Shown one piece after another: positions 35,434-45,141 of a stretch of DNA of 64,000 nucleotides. Each line of letters opens with the position of its first letter. Positions within the stretch are counted from its first letter, which is position 1. The translations under genes were made by a program, and so were the position numbers. A model generated the notes under the pieces. The model had not been told where the DNA came from. It saw nothing but the letters and a program-made list of their open reading frames with translations, and searched no databases. Where the stretch lies: NCBI GenBank assembly GCA_903905505.1, contig CAIVGL010000022.1, positions 83,322 to 147,321 of the forward strand. Reading direction: 5' to 3'. This DNA is from an uncultured Bacteroidia bacterium. GTDB lineage: Bacteria; Bacteroidota; Bacteroidia; Bacteroidales; Prolixibacteraceae.

Positions 35434-36720
35434 CTAATTCGTTGCTTTTAACTCGCTGAGCATCATGGGGCTCTCTTTCAAGAACAATACACAAAGAAAT
35501 GCAACAAATGAAAGTAGGGCAAAGGCTGTCATGAATGGAGCTAAATAGGCATTATTCTCGACGCTCATCCCTGCCACGAAAATCATTCCTGAAAGCTGAC
35601 CGATCCACAATAAGATCCCTTGTGAGGCCGATTCGGGTGCTGGATGTGTGACCTCCGCTGCATATTGAAACGCAACGGGACCTGCACTCATCATGAAAAA
35701 TCCAAAGACAAACGACGATAAGAGTAAAAGATTATAGGTGTCGGCATGACCTAAATTTAACTTCCCGGCAAAGGCAATTCCCGCAATCCCTGGGAGCATC
35801 CCCGCCACACAAACCACCAAAAAGAGTTTTCGTTTCTGGTACTTATCGGATAAGATCGGAATGATAATAGCTCCAATGATTCCCCCAATTAGCATTAATC
35901 CACCGATTAATCCATCAGAATCTTTCACCCCAGCACTCTCTGAAATACGATCGGTCATAGAGCTTATGGCATTAAAAATCCCTAGTCCAATAAAGAATAA
36001 TATTAGTGTTAATTGCATGTCTCGATTCGCAAGAATCTTCATCATCCCTTTGCCAAATCCGGCCTTGTTTATATCCGCCGTATGTATATTTCCTTCCGGA
36101 CTCTCTTTAATCAATATCATTAAAGCAACGGCACAAACGACAGAGATTATGCCATAGATCCAAAGCATCCGTTCGAAGCCAGTCCCATAATCCGATAATT
36201 CCGGATTTGAGCCAACTAATAAGGGCGTTACAAGCATCGCTATGATAATGCCAATATATTGGGCAAGCACTGCAAATCCAGCTGCAAGTCCTCGTTCAGT
36301 GAAGGGAAACCATCGGACTGATACAGCCGTAACTGCGTTTATGATAAATGGTTGAGCAATGGCAAGACCAATCTGAGAGATCATGACACCCGTGAAACTG
36401 GTTGCAAAAAATGCTTTGGTAAGACTAAAGATTCCAACTAATATAGCTCCGATGTTAAGTCCAACTTTTATGCCATACGTGTCGATGATATAGGATGCAG
36501 GGAGACTCATGATTAGAAATACAAGCATATACGACAATGCCAGAAAGTCGATGTTGAAGTAGGAGAGCGGATCGAATTGACCCTTGTAAAACAGTGCTGC
36601 CGGACGCACAACTGCGGCATGGGTCAACCATTGAATGGAGACCACCAAGGTTAGTAGCATAAACACGGTTAGGATAACCCATCGATAGGGAGAAGGTTTC
36701 ACTACTTGATTTTTTGACAT
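35434..36720 (-). CDS. MFS transporter, FLVCR-like
   Basis: This is a 428-residue protein with about 12 TM segments. The first helices (YRWVILTVFMLLTLVVSIQWLTHAAV, YMLVFLIMSLPASYIIDTYGIKVGLNIGAI) and the stretch ITAVSVRWFPFTERGLAAGFAVLAQYIG-like NAVTAVSVRWFPFTERGLAAGF follow the pattern of FLVCR/MFSD7 proteins, which in animals carry haem, choline or ethanolamine. The bacterial substrate is unknown. It converges on the P-type ATPase gene, with 38 bp between, and lies downstream of the etf genes but separated by a terminator. Confidence 0.8.
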   Translation of the reverse strand: MSKNQVVKPSPYRWVILTVFMLLTLVVSIQWLTHAAVVRPAALFYKGQFDPLSYFNIDFLALSYMLVFLIMSLPASYIIDTYGIKVGLNIGAILVGIFSLTKAFFATSFTGVMISQIGLAIAQPFIINAVTAVSVRWFPFTERGLAAGFAVLAQYIGIIIAMLVTPLLVGSNPELSDYGTGFERMLWIYGIISVVCAVALMILIKESPEGNIHTADINKAGFGKGMMKILANRDMQLTLILFFIGLGIFNAISSMTDRISESAGVKDSDGLIGGLMLIGGIIGAIIIPILSDKYQKRKLFLVVCVAGMLPGIAGIAFAGKLNLGHADTYNLLLLSSFVFGFFMMSAGPVAFQYAAEVTHPAPESASQGILLWIGQLSGMIFVAGMSVENNAYLAPFMTAFALLSFVAFLCVLFLKESPMMLSELKATN

Positions 36721-36840
36721 TCAGTTCGAACTAGTTTTGATAAGTTTAGCAGCAAAAATAATCCTTTGAATGAATAATCCTCGAATGTTTAAAATACTTT
36801 ACTCAATTATCCCATTTTTGGTCTCTCTTTATTGCTTTTG

Positions 36841-36895
36841 TCCGTCAGCTGACGGTTGGTGTCTTTGTGCCTTCGTGGCAAATTTGGTTTTGGCA
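36841..36895 (+). repeat. Dispersed repeat, second copy
   Basis: TCCGTCAGCTGACGG is followed by TTGGTGTCTTTGTGCCTTCGTGGCAAATTTGG. The palindrome is identical to 15148-15161 and the tail matches 15207-15234 with few changes. It lies between the MFS gene and the etf terminator. Confidence 0.7.
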
Positions 36896-36898
36896 CAT

Positions 36899-36932
36899 AA
36901 AAAAAGCCCCCTTGCATTTAAGCAAAGGGGCT
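36899..36932 (-). terminator. Rho-independent terminator of the etf operon
   Basis: Read on the minus strand, AGCCCCTTTGC-TTAAAT-GCAAGGGGGCT is followed by a run of T. It lies 30 bp after the stop of the fused ETF gene. Confidence 0.9.
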
Positions 36933-36961
36933 GGAAACGAAAAGGATCTGAACCTTCCTAT

Positions 36962-38902
36962 TTATTTTTTAGCTTCAAGACCAAAGGTGTATCCTCCTTT
37001 GACTCGTTCAATGAGTTCTGGCAGTATATCTTGGTAGTTCCCAATGATGCCAAAGTCGGCATTATTAAAAATGCTAGCCTTAGGATTTTGATTAATCGCA
37101 ATTACTTTTCCTGACTCTTTCATCCCTGCGATGTGCTGAATGGCTCCGGAGATTCCCACTGCAATGTAGATCTTAGGTCGAACTGTTTTTCCAGTCTGCC
37201 CCACTTGTCTGGCATATTCGGTTATCCCTTCATCGACTACCGGACGACTGCAAGCCCATTCCGCATTTATTCCTTGAGTTTTTAATGCGTCAGCTAGCTG
37301 TTTAATCAGACCTAAACTATCGGTTGTTGTTCCTCTGCCTCCTGAGATGATCAGATCAGCATCGAAGAGGTTCTGCAATCCGCCTTCACCTCTGACTGTT
37401 TTGATCACTTCAACCACAAAATCTTTCTCATCTAATTTTGGTTTGAAGTGTGTAGTGATTCCTTTACGACCTACTACTCGCTCGGGCACCTCGAAAGTTC
37501 CTGCTCGTGCTGTTGAGACCTGTGGGCAAACAAAACCCAGAATGGTTGCTAATTTACTCTCCCCATAGGTTGGGCGGCGTGATTCTAGAATTGGTGAATA
37601 GATCACTTGCTCTTTTTTGCTGATATACTCACCGATTTCAAGACCTGTGCAGTCGGCTGTTACGCCACTGCTGGTTCGCATGCCTATTCTTGGCGCAAGT
37701 TCGCGTCCTGATGTGGTGGCTGCAAAGAGAGCAATCTCAGGATTTCGCTCTTTGATAAGTTGGGTAAAGAGGGAGGTAAACGGAAGAACAAGATATTCTT
37801 CAAGACGATCATTCTCCACGTAAATTACTTCATCAGAGCCATGCTCAATTAGGGTCTGAGCTAGCGATTCGACTTTCTTTCCAATGATCAAGGTCATCAC
37901 CTTGGTATTGTCTCCAAGTTGCGAAGCCAGGTGTCTGGCAGGCGTGAGAAGTTCGAGCGATGGGCGAGAGATTGTTCCATTGGTAACTTCAGCCCAGGTG
38001 ATGATTCCACTCGCTCCGTTTCTAAAATCTTTATTAGGGAAATCAGGCCGATCGACCTCTTTTTTCTCTACGGCCTCTTTCTTTTCGAGAACATTTCCGC
38101 CTTTGGCTAAGTTTGCGATTAAACTATCAACCAGTGCTACTTCATTATGACCTTCAGCAAGCGTTATTGGAGGTCGTTCGCTAACCATATTGACCACTTT
38201 GGCCACAATGGTTGGTGATCCACTGATTCCTATCTTCTCGGTACCCAACCCAATATCTTCAATGCCGAAAGTTGTTATTTGTAGGTTTCTTGCTTTTATG
38301 GCTCCGCTTAATGATGGTTTACGCGGAGGTATTCCTGTGGGAGTTAATGAAATTACGCACGGCATGGGTAAGTTCATGAGTTGATATCCACCCTCGATAA
38401 TTCGTTTTGCCACTACGTTGTTTGTTCCATCCGACTTCACACTTTCCACGAATGTGGCTTGAGGTATCCCTATCTTTTCAGCTACTTGGGAGGGAACATG
38501 GGCTGTGTCGCCATCACTAGTTTGGCGTCCAGCTAAGATGATAAATGGATCTTTAGAGTCTTTTGTAAATCCGAGATGTTTGAGCATCGTGGCAATGGCT
38601 AAGCCAGTAGCATAAGTATCGCTACCTCCCAGTTTGCGATCAGAAAGAAGATAGGCTTCGTCGTAACCCATGGCTACTGCGCCTCGTAGGGCTGTTTCAA
38701 ACGAGCCAGGACCCATTGAGCAGACGATTAATCGGGCATCGGGATGTTGTTTTTTAAGTTGCAAACCAGCTTCCAGACCAAACTGACAATCGATGTTGAT
38801 AATCGATTTCGCCTTGGTTCGGTCCATCAGGCCATCTTCACCCATTCGCATCTCGCTAGGAAGTGGAACTTGTTTTACTAAACTTATAATTGTTAAGGCC
38901 AT
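36962..38902 (-). CDS. Electron transfer flavoprotein, fused beta-alpha subunits
   Basis: This is a single 646-residue chain containing both ETF subunits. Residues 1-255 are EtfB (LTIISLVKQVPLPSEMRM, CSMGPGSFETALRGAVAMGYDEAYLLSD, GRQTSDGDTAHVPSQVAEKIGIP). A Lys/Glu linker (EKKEAVEKKEVDRPD, about 273-290) leads to EtfA, whose C-terminal FAD domain has GRGTTTDSLGLI, VGISGAIQHIAGMKES and INQNPKASIFNNADFGIIGN. ETF is normally an alpha-beta heterodimer from two genes; the fusion enforces 1:1 stoichiometry. It passes electrons from acyl-CoA or similar dehydrogenases to ETF-QO, encoded 21 bp upstream in the same operon. No dehydrogenase is adjacent. Confidence 0.92.
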   Translation of the reverse strand: MALTIISLVKQVPLPSEMRMGEDGLMDRTKAKSIINIDCQFGLEAGLQLKKQHPDARLIVCSMGPGSFETALRGAVAMGYDEAYLLSDRKLGGSDTYATGLAIATMLKHLGFTKDSKDPFIILAGRQTSDGDTAHVPSQVAEKIGIPQATFVESVKSDGTNNVVAKRIIEGGYQLMNLPMPCVISLTPTGIPPRKPSLSGAIKARNLQITTFGIEDIGLGTEKIGISGSPTIVAKVVNMVSERPPITLAEGHNEVALVDSLIANLAKGGNVLEKKEAVEKKEVDRPDFPNKDFRNGASGIITWAEVTNGTISRPSLELLTPARHLASQLGDNTKVMTLIIGKKVESLAQTLIEHGSDEVIYVENDRLEEYLVLPFTSLFTQLIKERNPEIALFAATTSGRELAPRIGMRTSSGVTADCTGLEIGEYISKKEQVIYSPILESRRPTYGESKLATILGFVCPQVSTARAGTFEVPERVVGRKGITTHFKPKLDEKDFVVEVIKTVRGEGGLQNLFDADLIISGGRGTTTDSLGLIKQLADALKTQGINAEWACSRPVVDEGITEYARQVGQTGKTVRPKIYIAVGISGAIQHIAGMKESGKVIAINQNPKASIFNNADFGIIGNYQDILPELIERVKGGYTFGLEAKK

Positions 38903-38923
38903 TGTTGGTTATCTTTAATATTG

Positions 38924-40582
38924 CTACATATTTTGAAAATCTGGACCATTCCCACCATTTGGGATCACCCATGTTATGGCTTGTCCTGGAGCTTTGATAT
39001 CACAGGTTTTACAATGCATACAGTTTTCGGCATGTACCCGAATCTCTTTCTCCCCTGCTTTATTGGTGTGAAGTTCGTAGACTTCTGATGAGCAGTAGAA
39101 TTGCTCTGGAGCTCCATACTGATCGATGTTAACTGTTTTATATTTTGATGCGTCGTTAAATTGAATGTGGACCACTTGCTGTTCATCGTGGTAAACACCT
39201 GAATGGTAAACATCTGTCGATTTATCAAATGTCAATACTTTGTCAAAGTCTAACTTTCCTTTGAACCGCTCTTTGAAAGGCTTCTTTTTCAGTTCTTTAG
39301 TGGTAGAGGTTGATAAATAGTCAGGATGAGTTTTTAAGCGACCAAAGAACCCTGCACCACCAGTGATAAGCTGAGTTGCAAAATGTAAGGAGCCAATAAT
39401 TAGTCCTTTTGTAAATGCTTGTCTGAAATTACGAACAGCAAAAAGCTCGGAGTCGATGGTGCTATTTTGCATGAGCGTCTCATAGAACTTTAGGGATTCC
39501 TCTGAGGTGTCGTCTCTGGATAGGGCCCGAGCGACAGTCTTGGCAGCAAGGATGCCAGACTTAATGGCCAGATGGGTCCCTTTTAAGGAGGGCATTGCAA
39601 TCAGTCCGGCACTGTCACCTACGATTAGAGCATTGTCAACGTATAATTTTGGTACCGCATAATAGCCTCCCTCAGGAAGTGTTTTAGCTCCATATTCAAC
39701 CAGCTTACCTCCTTTAAGAATTCGGGAGACAAATTTCGAGGTTTTCCAAATTTGCATCGCATCGTGCACGTCGAATGAAGGATCTTTGTAGTCAAGTCCA
39801 ACAACGATTCCAAGTGCCACTCTATTGTCGTTTAACCCATAGATAAATCCACCACCAAACTCATCGCCATCTAGCGGATAGCCCATGGTGTGGTAAACTT
39901 CGCCTGGCTTGATATTTCCTTCCGGTACCGACCAAAGCTCTTTACATCCCAAGGAGTATATTTGTTCGTTTTTCCCTTTAGCTAGATCAAATTTCTGGAT
40001 TAACATTTTAGTCAGACTGCCTCGAGTCCCCTCAGCAAAGACGGTTATCCGGGCCTCTATTCGAGTGCCAGCCTGAAAATTCTCCAATTGATTGCCATGA
40101 TGATCAAGACCTGTGTCTTTCGTTTTCGCACCAATGACCTTCCCGTCTTGGTATAAGATCTCATCGACAGCAAACCCAGGATAAATTTCAACCCCTTTTT
40201 CTTGGGCTTTGACGGCGAGATAGCGGCAAATCTGGCCCAATGAGGCGGTGTAGCATCCTGCATTACTCATGTAGGGGATATGAAAAGGAAGGGTGATCGC
40301 ACTTTTCTCAGACAGCAAGATTGTTCGATCTTTGACCACCTTGGCGTTAAAGGGGATATCCGAAAATTCTACATCGGGTAGTAATTCTTTGAACACGTCG
40401 GGTTTAATGACTGCTCCAGAAAGGATATGACTTCCTATAGAACTCCCTTTATCGATTAGTATAATTCGATGGGTTACTTTGTTTTTTGCGAATGTATCTG
40501 CTAAGTGAATTGCAGTGGCAAGGCCAGATGGTCCACCACCGATAATCAACACATCTGTTGAAACGGTATCAACATTGTTCAT
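38924..40582 (-). CDS. Electron transfer flavoprotein-quinone oxidoreductase
   Basis: This is a 552-residue flavoprotein that passes electrons from ETF to membrane quinone. The N-terminal FAD motif is VLIIGGGPSGLATAIHLA, with GSHILSGAVIKPDV and AEGTRGSLTKML further on. The membrane/quinone region is in the middle (GLIAMPSLKGTHLAIKSG). The 4Fe-4S site is complete: Cys in FYCSSEVYEL and the cluster ENCMHCKTCDIKAPGQAITW, with the usual ending NGGNGPDF. It starts with a perfect Shine-Dalgarno (AAGGAGG, 7 nt before the ATG), which is rare in this phylum. It is first gene of the operon with fused ETF. Confidence 0.94.
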   Translation of the reverse strand: MNNVDTVSTDVLIIGGGPSGLATAIHLADTFAKNKVTHRIILIDKGSSIGSHILSGAVIKPDVFKELLPDVEFSDIPFNAKVVKDRTILLSEKSAITLPFHIPYMSNAGCYTASLGQICRYLAVKAQEKGVEIYPGFAVDEILYQDGKVIGAKTKDTGLDHHGNQLENFQAGTRIEARITVFAEGTRGSLTKMLIQKFDLAKGKNEQIYSLGCKELWSVPEGNIKPGEVYHTMGYPLDGDEFGGGFIYGLNDNRVALGIVVGLDYKDPSFDVHDAMQIWKTSKFVSRILKGGKLVEYGAKTLPEGGYYAVPKLYVDNALIVGDSAGLIAMPSLKGTHLAIKSGILAAKTVARALSRDDTSEESLKFYETLMQNSTIDSELFAVRNFRQAFTKGLIIGSLHFATQLITGGAGFFGRLKTHPDYLSTSTTKELKKKPFKERFKGKLDFDKVLTFDKSTDVYHSGVYHDEQQVVHIQFNDASKYKTVNIDQYGAPEQFYCSSEVYELHTNKAGEKEIRVHAENCMHCKTCDIKAPGQAITWVIPNGGNGPDFQNM

Positions 40583-41024
40583 TTCAAGGCCTCCTTATAC
40601 GTTTGATGCGTGTGGTGTGATCGTCTTAAAATCAAGTGTTACAGTGAGAATATTACTTGATTTTCAAAGTATCATCAAACTTACAAAATAGTTAAGCTCA
40701 GCCACTAAGCAGACCGGAATTTAGATTTGTTCTTACTCTAAATAAGGAGGATAAATAGGCCGTTAATGAATCCGTTCAACTTTATGGTTTTCGAGCAAAC
40801 AGACTGGTATTTAAGTGTATGGCGAAAGATTTTTGTTGTTCTAAGAAATGATCTGACCCTTTATGAACGTAATCGAGTTGCGATAATTTAGAACCTTTTT
40901 AATTAGATGGAACAGGAAGTTAATCCAGGTGAAAATTTTGATTTCCAATTTTTCTGGCCCTTTCGAAATGGCAGTAATCATCTTTATCTAAGTGGTCAAT
41001 TGTGTAAATGCAGCAATGAAGATT
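40583..41024. other. Intergenic region upstream of ETF-QO
   Basis: There are 442 bp between araD and ETF-QO. It contains the Shine-Dalgarno of ETF-QO at 40590-40596 and a 53-codon plus-strand ORF (40907-41068) overlapping the araD 3' end, which I do not recognise and do not call. I see no RNA gene or terminator for araD. Confidence 0.5.
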
Positions 41025-41711
41025 TTATTTTTGACCATAATAGGCATTATTCCCATGTTTGCGATTGAAATGTTTTTCAGTAAGCAATGGATTCATCGTA
41101 AGGTTCGGGTTAACGCCGTATGCTATAAAGGCCATTTTAGCAATCTCTTCGAGTACCACGCTGTTGTGAACGGCCTCGTCGATTGTTTTACCCCAAGTAA
41201 AGGGCGCATGATTCTTAACCAAAACTCCGGGGATATGTGTCGGATTGAGATTTGCAAAGCGCTCCACGATGACCGCTCCGGTCTCTGATTCATATCTGTT
41301 TTTCACTTCGTTCTCAGTCATATCGCGGGTGCAAGGGATGGCGTCACTAAAATAATCGGCATGTGTAGTCCCAATGATTGGCAGATCGACACCAGCCTGA
41401 GCCCATGCTGTTGCATAGGTAGAATGGGTATGAACGATACCTCCCAGATTACTGAACGCCTTGTACAGTGCCAGATGAGTTGGTGTATCGGATGAAGGGC
41501 TCAGTTGACCTTCAACAATATTCCCCTCAAGGTCGACAACAACCATCTGATCGGCGCTCATCTCTGAATACTCTACCCCACTAGGCTTGATAACGATCAA
41601 CCCTAGCTCGCGGTCTATCGCACTGGCATTTCCCCAGGTAAAAAGGACTAGCTTGTACCTCACTAGGTCAAGATTAGCCTTGAAAACCAACTCTTTTAAT
41701 TCAGCTAACAT
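41025..41711 (-). CDS. araD: L-ribulose-5-phosphate 4-epimerase
   Basis: It converts L-ribulose 5-phosphate to D-xylulose 5-phosphate, the last step of the isomerase route for L-arabinose. It has 228 residues, a class II aldolase fold. Substrate and metal motifs are present: [25 protein letters not shown], the zinc His pair in [15 protein letters not shown], and the third His in [12 protein letters not shown]. It is last in the araR-araA-symporter-araD direction, 41 bp after the symporter. The ribulokinase that should act before it is not in the window. Confidence 0.94.
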   Translation of the reverse strand: MLAELKELVFKANLDLVRYKLVLFTWGNASAIDRELGLIVIKPSGVEYSEMSADQMVVVDLEGNIVEGQLSPSSDTPTHLALYKAFSNLGGIVHTHSTYATAWAQAGVDLPIIGTTHADYFSDAIPCTRDMTENEVKNRYESETGAVIVERFANLNPTHIPGVLVKNHAPFTWGKTIDEAVHNSVVLEEIAKMAFIAYGVNPNLTMNPLLTEKHFNRKHGNNAYYGQK

Positions 41712-41752
41712 AGTATGAATATAAATATTTGTCTTATTTCTAAACGTTTAAA

Positions 41753-43498
41753 TTACCAGAAATATATGTAGAATAAAGCACAGGCTAAGACTACCCCTAA
41801 AGAAGCAATGACATCCCACTTGTTCCAACTATTTCTTAAAAGGGTTTTGTAATCCCCTGTGAAGGTGATAAACTCAATCTGTTTTGCCGTGGGTTTTGGG
41901 GTGAAGAGCGAAACTAAAATCATCATCACCATAATAAAAGCGAGCAACCATACTTCAAAGATAAGCCAGTTCGTATGCCAAAACCAGTGGGTAGATTCCC
42001 AGTACCAACCTGACATTACATTTTTACCTGTATTTGTATAAATATTGGTCAGCAAGCGAGCCATACCAATAAGAAAACCCACGATCATTCCTGCCTCACC
42101 TGCTTTGGGCGTAATCCGTTTGGAAAATATACCCATTACGAATACTGCTACCATTGAAGGAGCAAGCAGCGATTGGATGCCTTGAATATAGTCATAAAGG
42201 CTCCCGAGACTCATCATGATAGGAATCCATATAATTCCAAGTATCACGACAACAACGGTAGCCATCTGGCCTACAAAAACATATCTAGCCTCGCTTTTAC
42301 CTTTGAAAATTGGCTTGTAAAAGTCTTCGGTATATAGCGTAGCGCAGGAATTAAAAAATGCTGCCAATGAGGCAACTAATGCCGATATAAAACCGATAGT
42401 TACTATTCCTTTCACCCCGGCGGGCAATACAAACTTAACCATTGAGCCAAATGCGGTGTCTGGATTTTCTAATGTAAATCCGCTCCCAGGCCTTGCCGCC
42501 AGTGCAGCAGCGACCATGCCTGGAATGAGAAACATAAATACTGGCAACAATTTAAAATAACCTGCAGCGATAGTGCCTCTGCGTGCACGCATCATCACGA
42601 TGTCGCTAGACTCCCCTTTTTGCTGTCCGAGCACACGTTGAACAATATGTTGGTCCGTTGCCCAATACCAGAGACCAATAATTGAGGCTCCTAAAAACAC
42701 CCAGATACCAGGATATTCATCGTATAACGGGTTGCCTGTTTCGAAGTGGAACAAGTGATTTGTTCCGTATGCAACACCATCTGCACCTACATTTAGTGAT
42801 TTGGTGTATGCTATCATGGCACTCCATCCATCACCAATGCTGCCGCTGCCTAGGGCTGACAAACCTAAGAACAGAACAAGGAATGAGCCAATGATAAGTA
42901 TGGGTGTTTGAATGGCAGACAAGGTCATCACACCTTTCATGCCGCCCAGAATTGTAAAGATTCCGGTTAAAACTATCAATCCGATGGCTCCATACCAGAA
43001 AGGCAAGCCAAGAAGACTCTCCATGAAAATCCCACCGGTAAACGCTGTTACACTCACTTTGGTAAGTACGTATGCGATCAGTGTAATGATAGATAGCCAC
43101 GAGCCTGTGCGAGGGGTGTAACGATTTTTGAGGAAGTCAGGCATTGTAATGATTTTCCCCAACTTATTGTTCATCAGCTGATAGAAGGGTACAAACAGCC
43201 ATCCTAAAATCAGGATTATCCAACCATGCATTTCCCAGTGAGCCATGGCGACGCCCGACTTTGCTCCAGTGCCAGCAAGCCCTACAAGATGCTCGGAACC
43301 AATATTTGCAGCAAAGATAGCCGCACCGATAATGTACCACGGTTCCCCTTTTCCAAACAGGTAATCTTCACTATCTGCTCCTTGTTGTAAGCGATTGTGT
43401 TTTTGTATCGAGCGCCATACCGCCCACGTAATTGCTAAAATTCCAACTGTAATAATTGTCCAGTCGAGCCAAATAAATTCATGTGAGTTCCAATTCAT
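41753..43498 (-). CDS. Sodium/solute symporter (SSS family), probable arabinose importer
   Basis: This is a 581-residue membrane protein with about 14 TM segments in the SGLT fold. Landmarks are IFAANIGSEHLVGLAGTGAKSGVAMAHWEMHGWIILILGWLF (TM1-2 with the sodium and sugar sites), YWATDQHIVQRVLGQQKGESSDI, and the SLAAFFNSCATLYTEDFYKP stretch with the sodium-binding Ser/Thr region. The SGLT-like motif set and the position between araA and araD indicate Na+-driven L-arabinose uptake. In Bacteroides a similar symporter sits in the arabinose locus. Confidence 0.9.
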   Translation of the reverse strand: MNWNSHEFIWLDWTIITVGILAITWAVWRSIQKHNRLQQGADSEDYLFGKGEPWYIIGAAIFAANIGSEHLVGLAGTGAKSGVAMAHWEMHGWIILILGWLFVPFYQLMNNKLGKIITMPDFLKNRYTPRTGSWLSIITLIAYVLTKVSVTAFTGGIFMESLLGLPFWYGAIGLIVLTGIFTILGGMKGVMTLSAIQTPILIIGSFLVLFLGLSALGSGSIGDGWSAMIAYTKSLNVGADGVAYGTNHLFHFETGNPLYDEYPGIWVFLGASIIGLWYWATDQHIVQRVLGQQKGESSDIVMMRARRGTIAAGYFKLLPVFMFLIPGMVAAALAARPGSGFTLENPDTAFGSMVKFVLPAGVKGIVTIGFISALVASLAAFFNSCATLYTEDFYKPIFKGKSEARYVFVGQMATVVVVILGIIWIPIMMSLGSLYDYIQGIQSLLAPSMVAVFVMGIFSKRITPKAGEAGMIVGFLIGMARLLTNIYTNTGKNVMSGWYWESTHWFWHTNWLIFEVWLLAFIMVMMILVSLFTPKPTAKQIEFITFTGDYKTLLRNSWNKWDVIASLGVVLACALFYIYFW

Positions 43499-43578
43499 AA
43501 TAGTTGTTAGGTTAATTTGATAAAAAATTGCTTGGTTAGTTCTTTAACTTATCGCAAACACAAGGAATAGATAGTGAA

Positions 43579-45090
43579 TTACCTTAGTGCTTTGTTTAAT
43601 AGGTAATATACTTCGTTATTACGCATGGTTTGTTTGAATTCTCTGATCGTGGTATCCTTATCAATGATCAACATTTCGATGTCTGCAATTTCAGCGTAAT
43701 CTTCCAACATTTCAGTTGTGATCGCGAATGAAAAGCTCGAGTGATGAGTTCCGCCTGCAGTAATCCAGGCACCTGCACCGATCTCAAGGTTAGGCATTGG
43801 TTTCCACAAAGCACAGGCTACAGGTAGCTTAGGCAGTGGTTCCGGTTTTATAACTGTGACTTCATTTACAATCATACGGAAGCGGTTGCCCATATCGACA
43901 ATAGTTGCGGCTATGCCTTCCCCTTCGTGAGCCTGAAATATTAAGCGGGCGCAAACACCTGCATCCCCAATTCCTAAGAAATGAACTTCGATACGTGGTT
44001 TATTTGCGGCAATTTCAGGGTTGATTTCCAGCATGTGTGACTGAAGAATAGCGCTGTTCGCCCCGTCGAAGTTTAATACATAATCTTCAATAAATGAAGA
44101 TCCACCTGGTAAACCCTGAGCCATAACCCCCATGGTACGTGTGAGAGCCGCTGTTTTCCAGTCCCCTTCAGCACCAAAGCCATAACCTTCAGCCATCAAG
44201 CGTTGCGAAGCAAAGCCCATCAATTGAGACATTCCTTCCAATTCGTTGAAACTGGTGGTGAAAGCAGTTGCTTTTTTATCTTGTAAGAAACGGCGTAGTC
44301 CAATTTCCTGAGCAGCAGCCTGACGCACAGACAGGTGTTTTTTTGCACCTTTCTTGCAGTCGTCGGCAAAGTCGTAAAGTTTCTCGTATTCAGCAATTAA
44401 AACGTCGATTTCAGCTTCGGTAACAGCTTCCACATAAGGAACCAACTTGGCGATAGGAGCATTGTCAACGTGGTATCCCAAACGGATTTCAGCCTCGACC
44501 TTGTCTCCGTCTGTTACAGCCACATTGTTCATATTATCGCCAAAACGGATGATTTGCATATTTTGAGAATCTGCCCATCCTGCACAAACACGCATCCAAG
44601 CAGAAATTTTATCGTGAGTTGATTTGTCCTTCCAGTAGCCAACTACCACTTTTCGTGGTTTGCGCAATCGGCTTGTAATAAACCCAAATTCACGGTCGCC
44701 ATGAGCCGATTGATTTAGATTCATGTAGTCCATATCGATTTCTGACCAGGGAATTTGCTCGTTAAACTGTGTGTGAAGATGCATTAATGGTTTTTTGTAA
44801 TCCATCAATCCATGAATCCACATTTTAGCAGGTGAGAACGTATGCATCCAGGTAATTAAACCCATACATTTAGTAGCTCCATTTGCAGCACGCATAATTT
44901 CTGCAATTTCAGACGACGAATTGGCAGTCCCCTTGTAAACAACTTTGACAGGCAAATTACCCGATTCGTTCAACCCCTTTACCATTGCATTGGAGTGTGC
45001 ATCGACTTTAACAACCGCATCGCCACCATACAACAGCTGTGCTCCTGTAACAAACCACACCTCAAACTGCTCGAAAATTGTATTGGTCAT
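43579..45090 (-). CDS. araA: L-arabinose isomerase
   Basis: It converts L-arabinose to L-ribulose using Mn2+. It has 503 residues, normal for AraA. It opens with FEVWFVTGAQLLYGGDAV and has GLITWMHTFSPAKMWIHGL, LHTQFNEQIPW and the central GYGFGAEGDWKTAALTRTM with a metal Glu. EDYVLNFDGANSAILQSHMLEINP carries further metal ligands and the C-terminal half has the GGTHHSSFS His pair. The upstream 84 bp hold a palindrome (45142-45166) similar to the one at araR, so araA probably has its own AraR-controlled promoter. Confidence 0.96.
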   Translation of the reverse strand: MTNTIFEQFEVWFVTGAQLLYGGDAVVKVDAHSNAMVKGLNESGNLPVKVVYKGTANSSSEIAEIMRAANGATKCMGLITWMHTFSPAKMWIHGLMDYKKPLMHLHTQFNEQIPWSEIDMDYMNLNQSAHGDREFGFITSRLRKPRKVVVGYWKDKSTHDKISAWMRVCAGWADSQNMQIIRFGDNMNNVAVTDGDKVEAEIRLGYHVDNAPIAKLVPYVEAVTEAEIDVLIAEYEKLYDFADDCKKGAKKHLSVRQAAAQEIGLRRFLQDKKATAFTTSFNELEGMSQLMGFASQRLMAEGYGFGAEGDWKTAALTRTMGVMAQGLPGGSSFIEDYVLNFDGANSAILQSHMLEINPEIAANKPRIEVHFLGIGDAGVCARLIFQAHEGEGIAATIVDMGNRFRMIVNEVTVIKPEPLPKLPVACALWKPMPNLEIGAGAWITAGGTHHSSFSFAITTEMLEDYAEIADIEMLIIDKDTTIREFKQTMRNNEVYYLLNKALR

Positions 45091-45141
45091 AATTGTTTTG
45101 ATTAAAAAGTTTATCGAATTTAGTTTTTATTTTAACGATTT

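Noticed and set aside
40746-40752. AAGGAGG on the plus strand suggesting a gene start
   Set aside because: No ATG or other start with an open frame follows at a usable distance; it is probably chance.
40907-41068. 53-codon plus-strand ORF before and into the 3' end of araD
   Set aside because: It overlaps a real gene on the opposite strand, has no promoter or known homologue pattern, and is within chance length.
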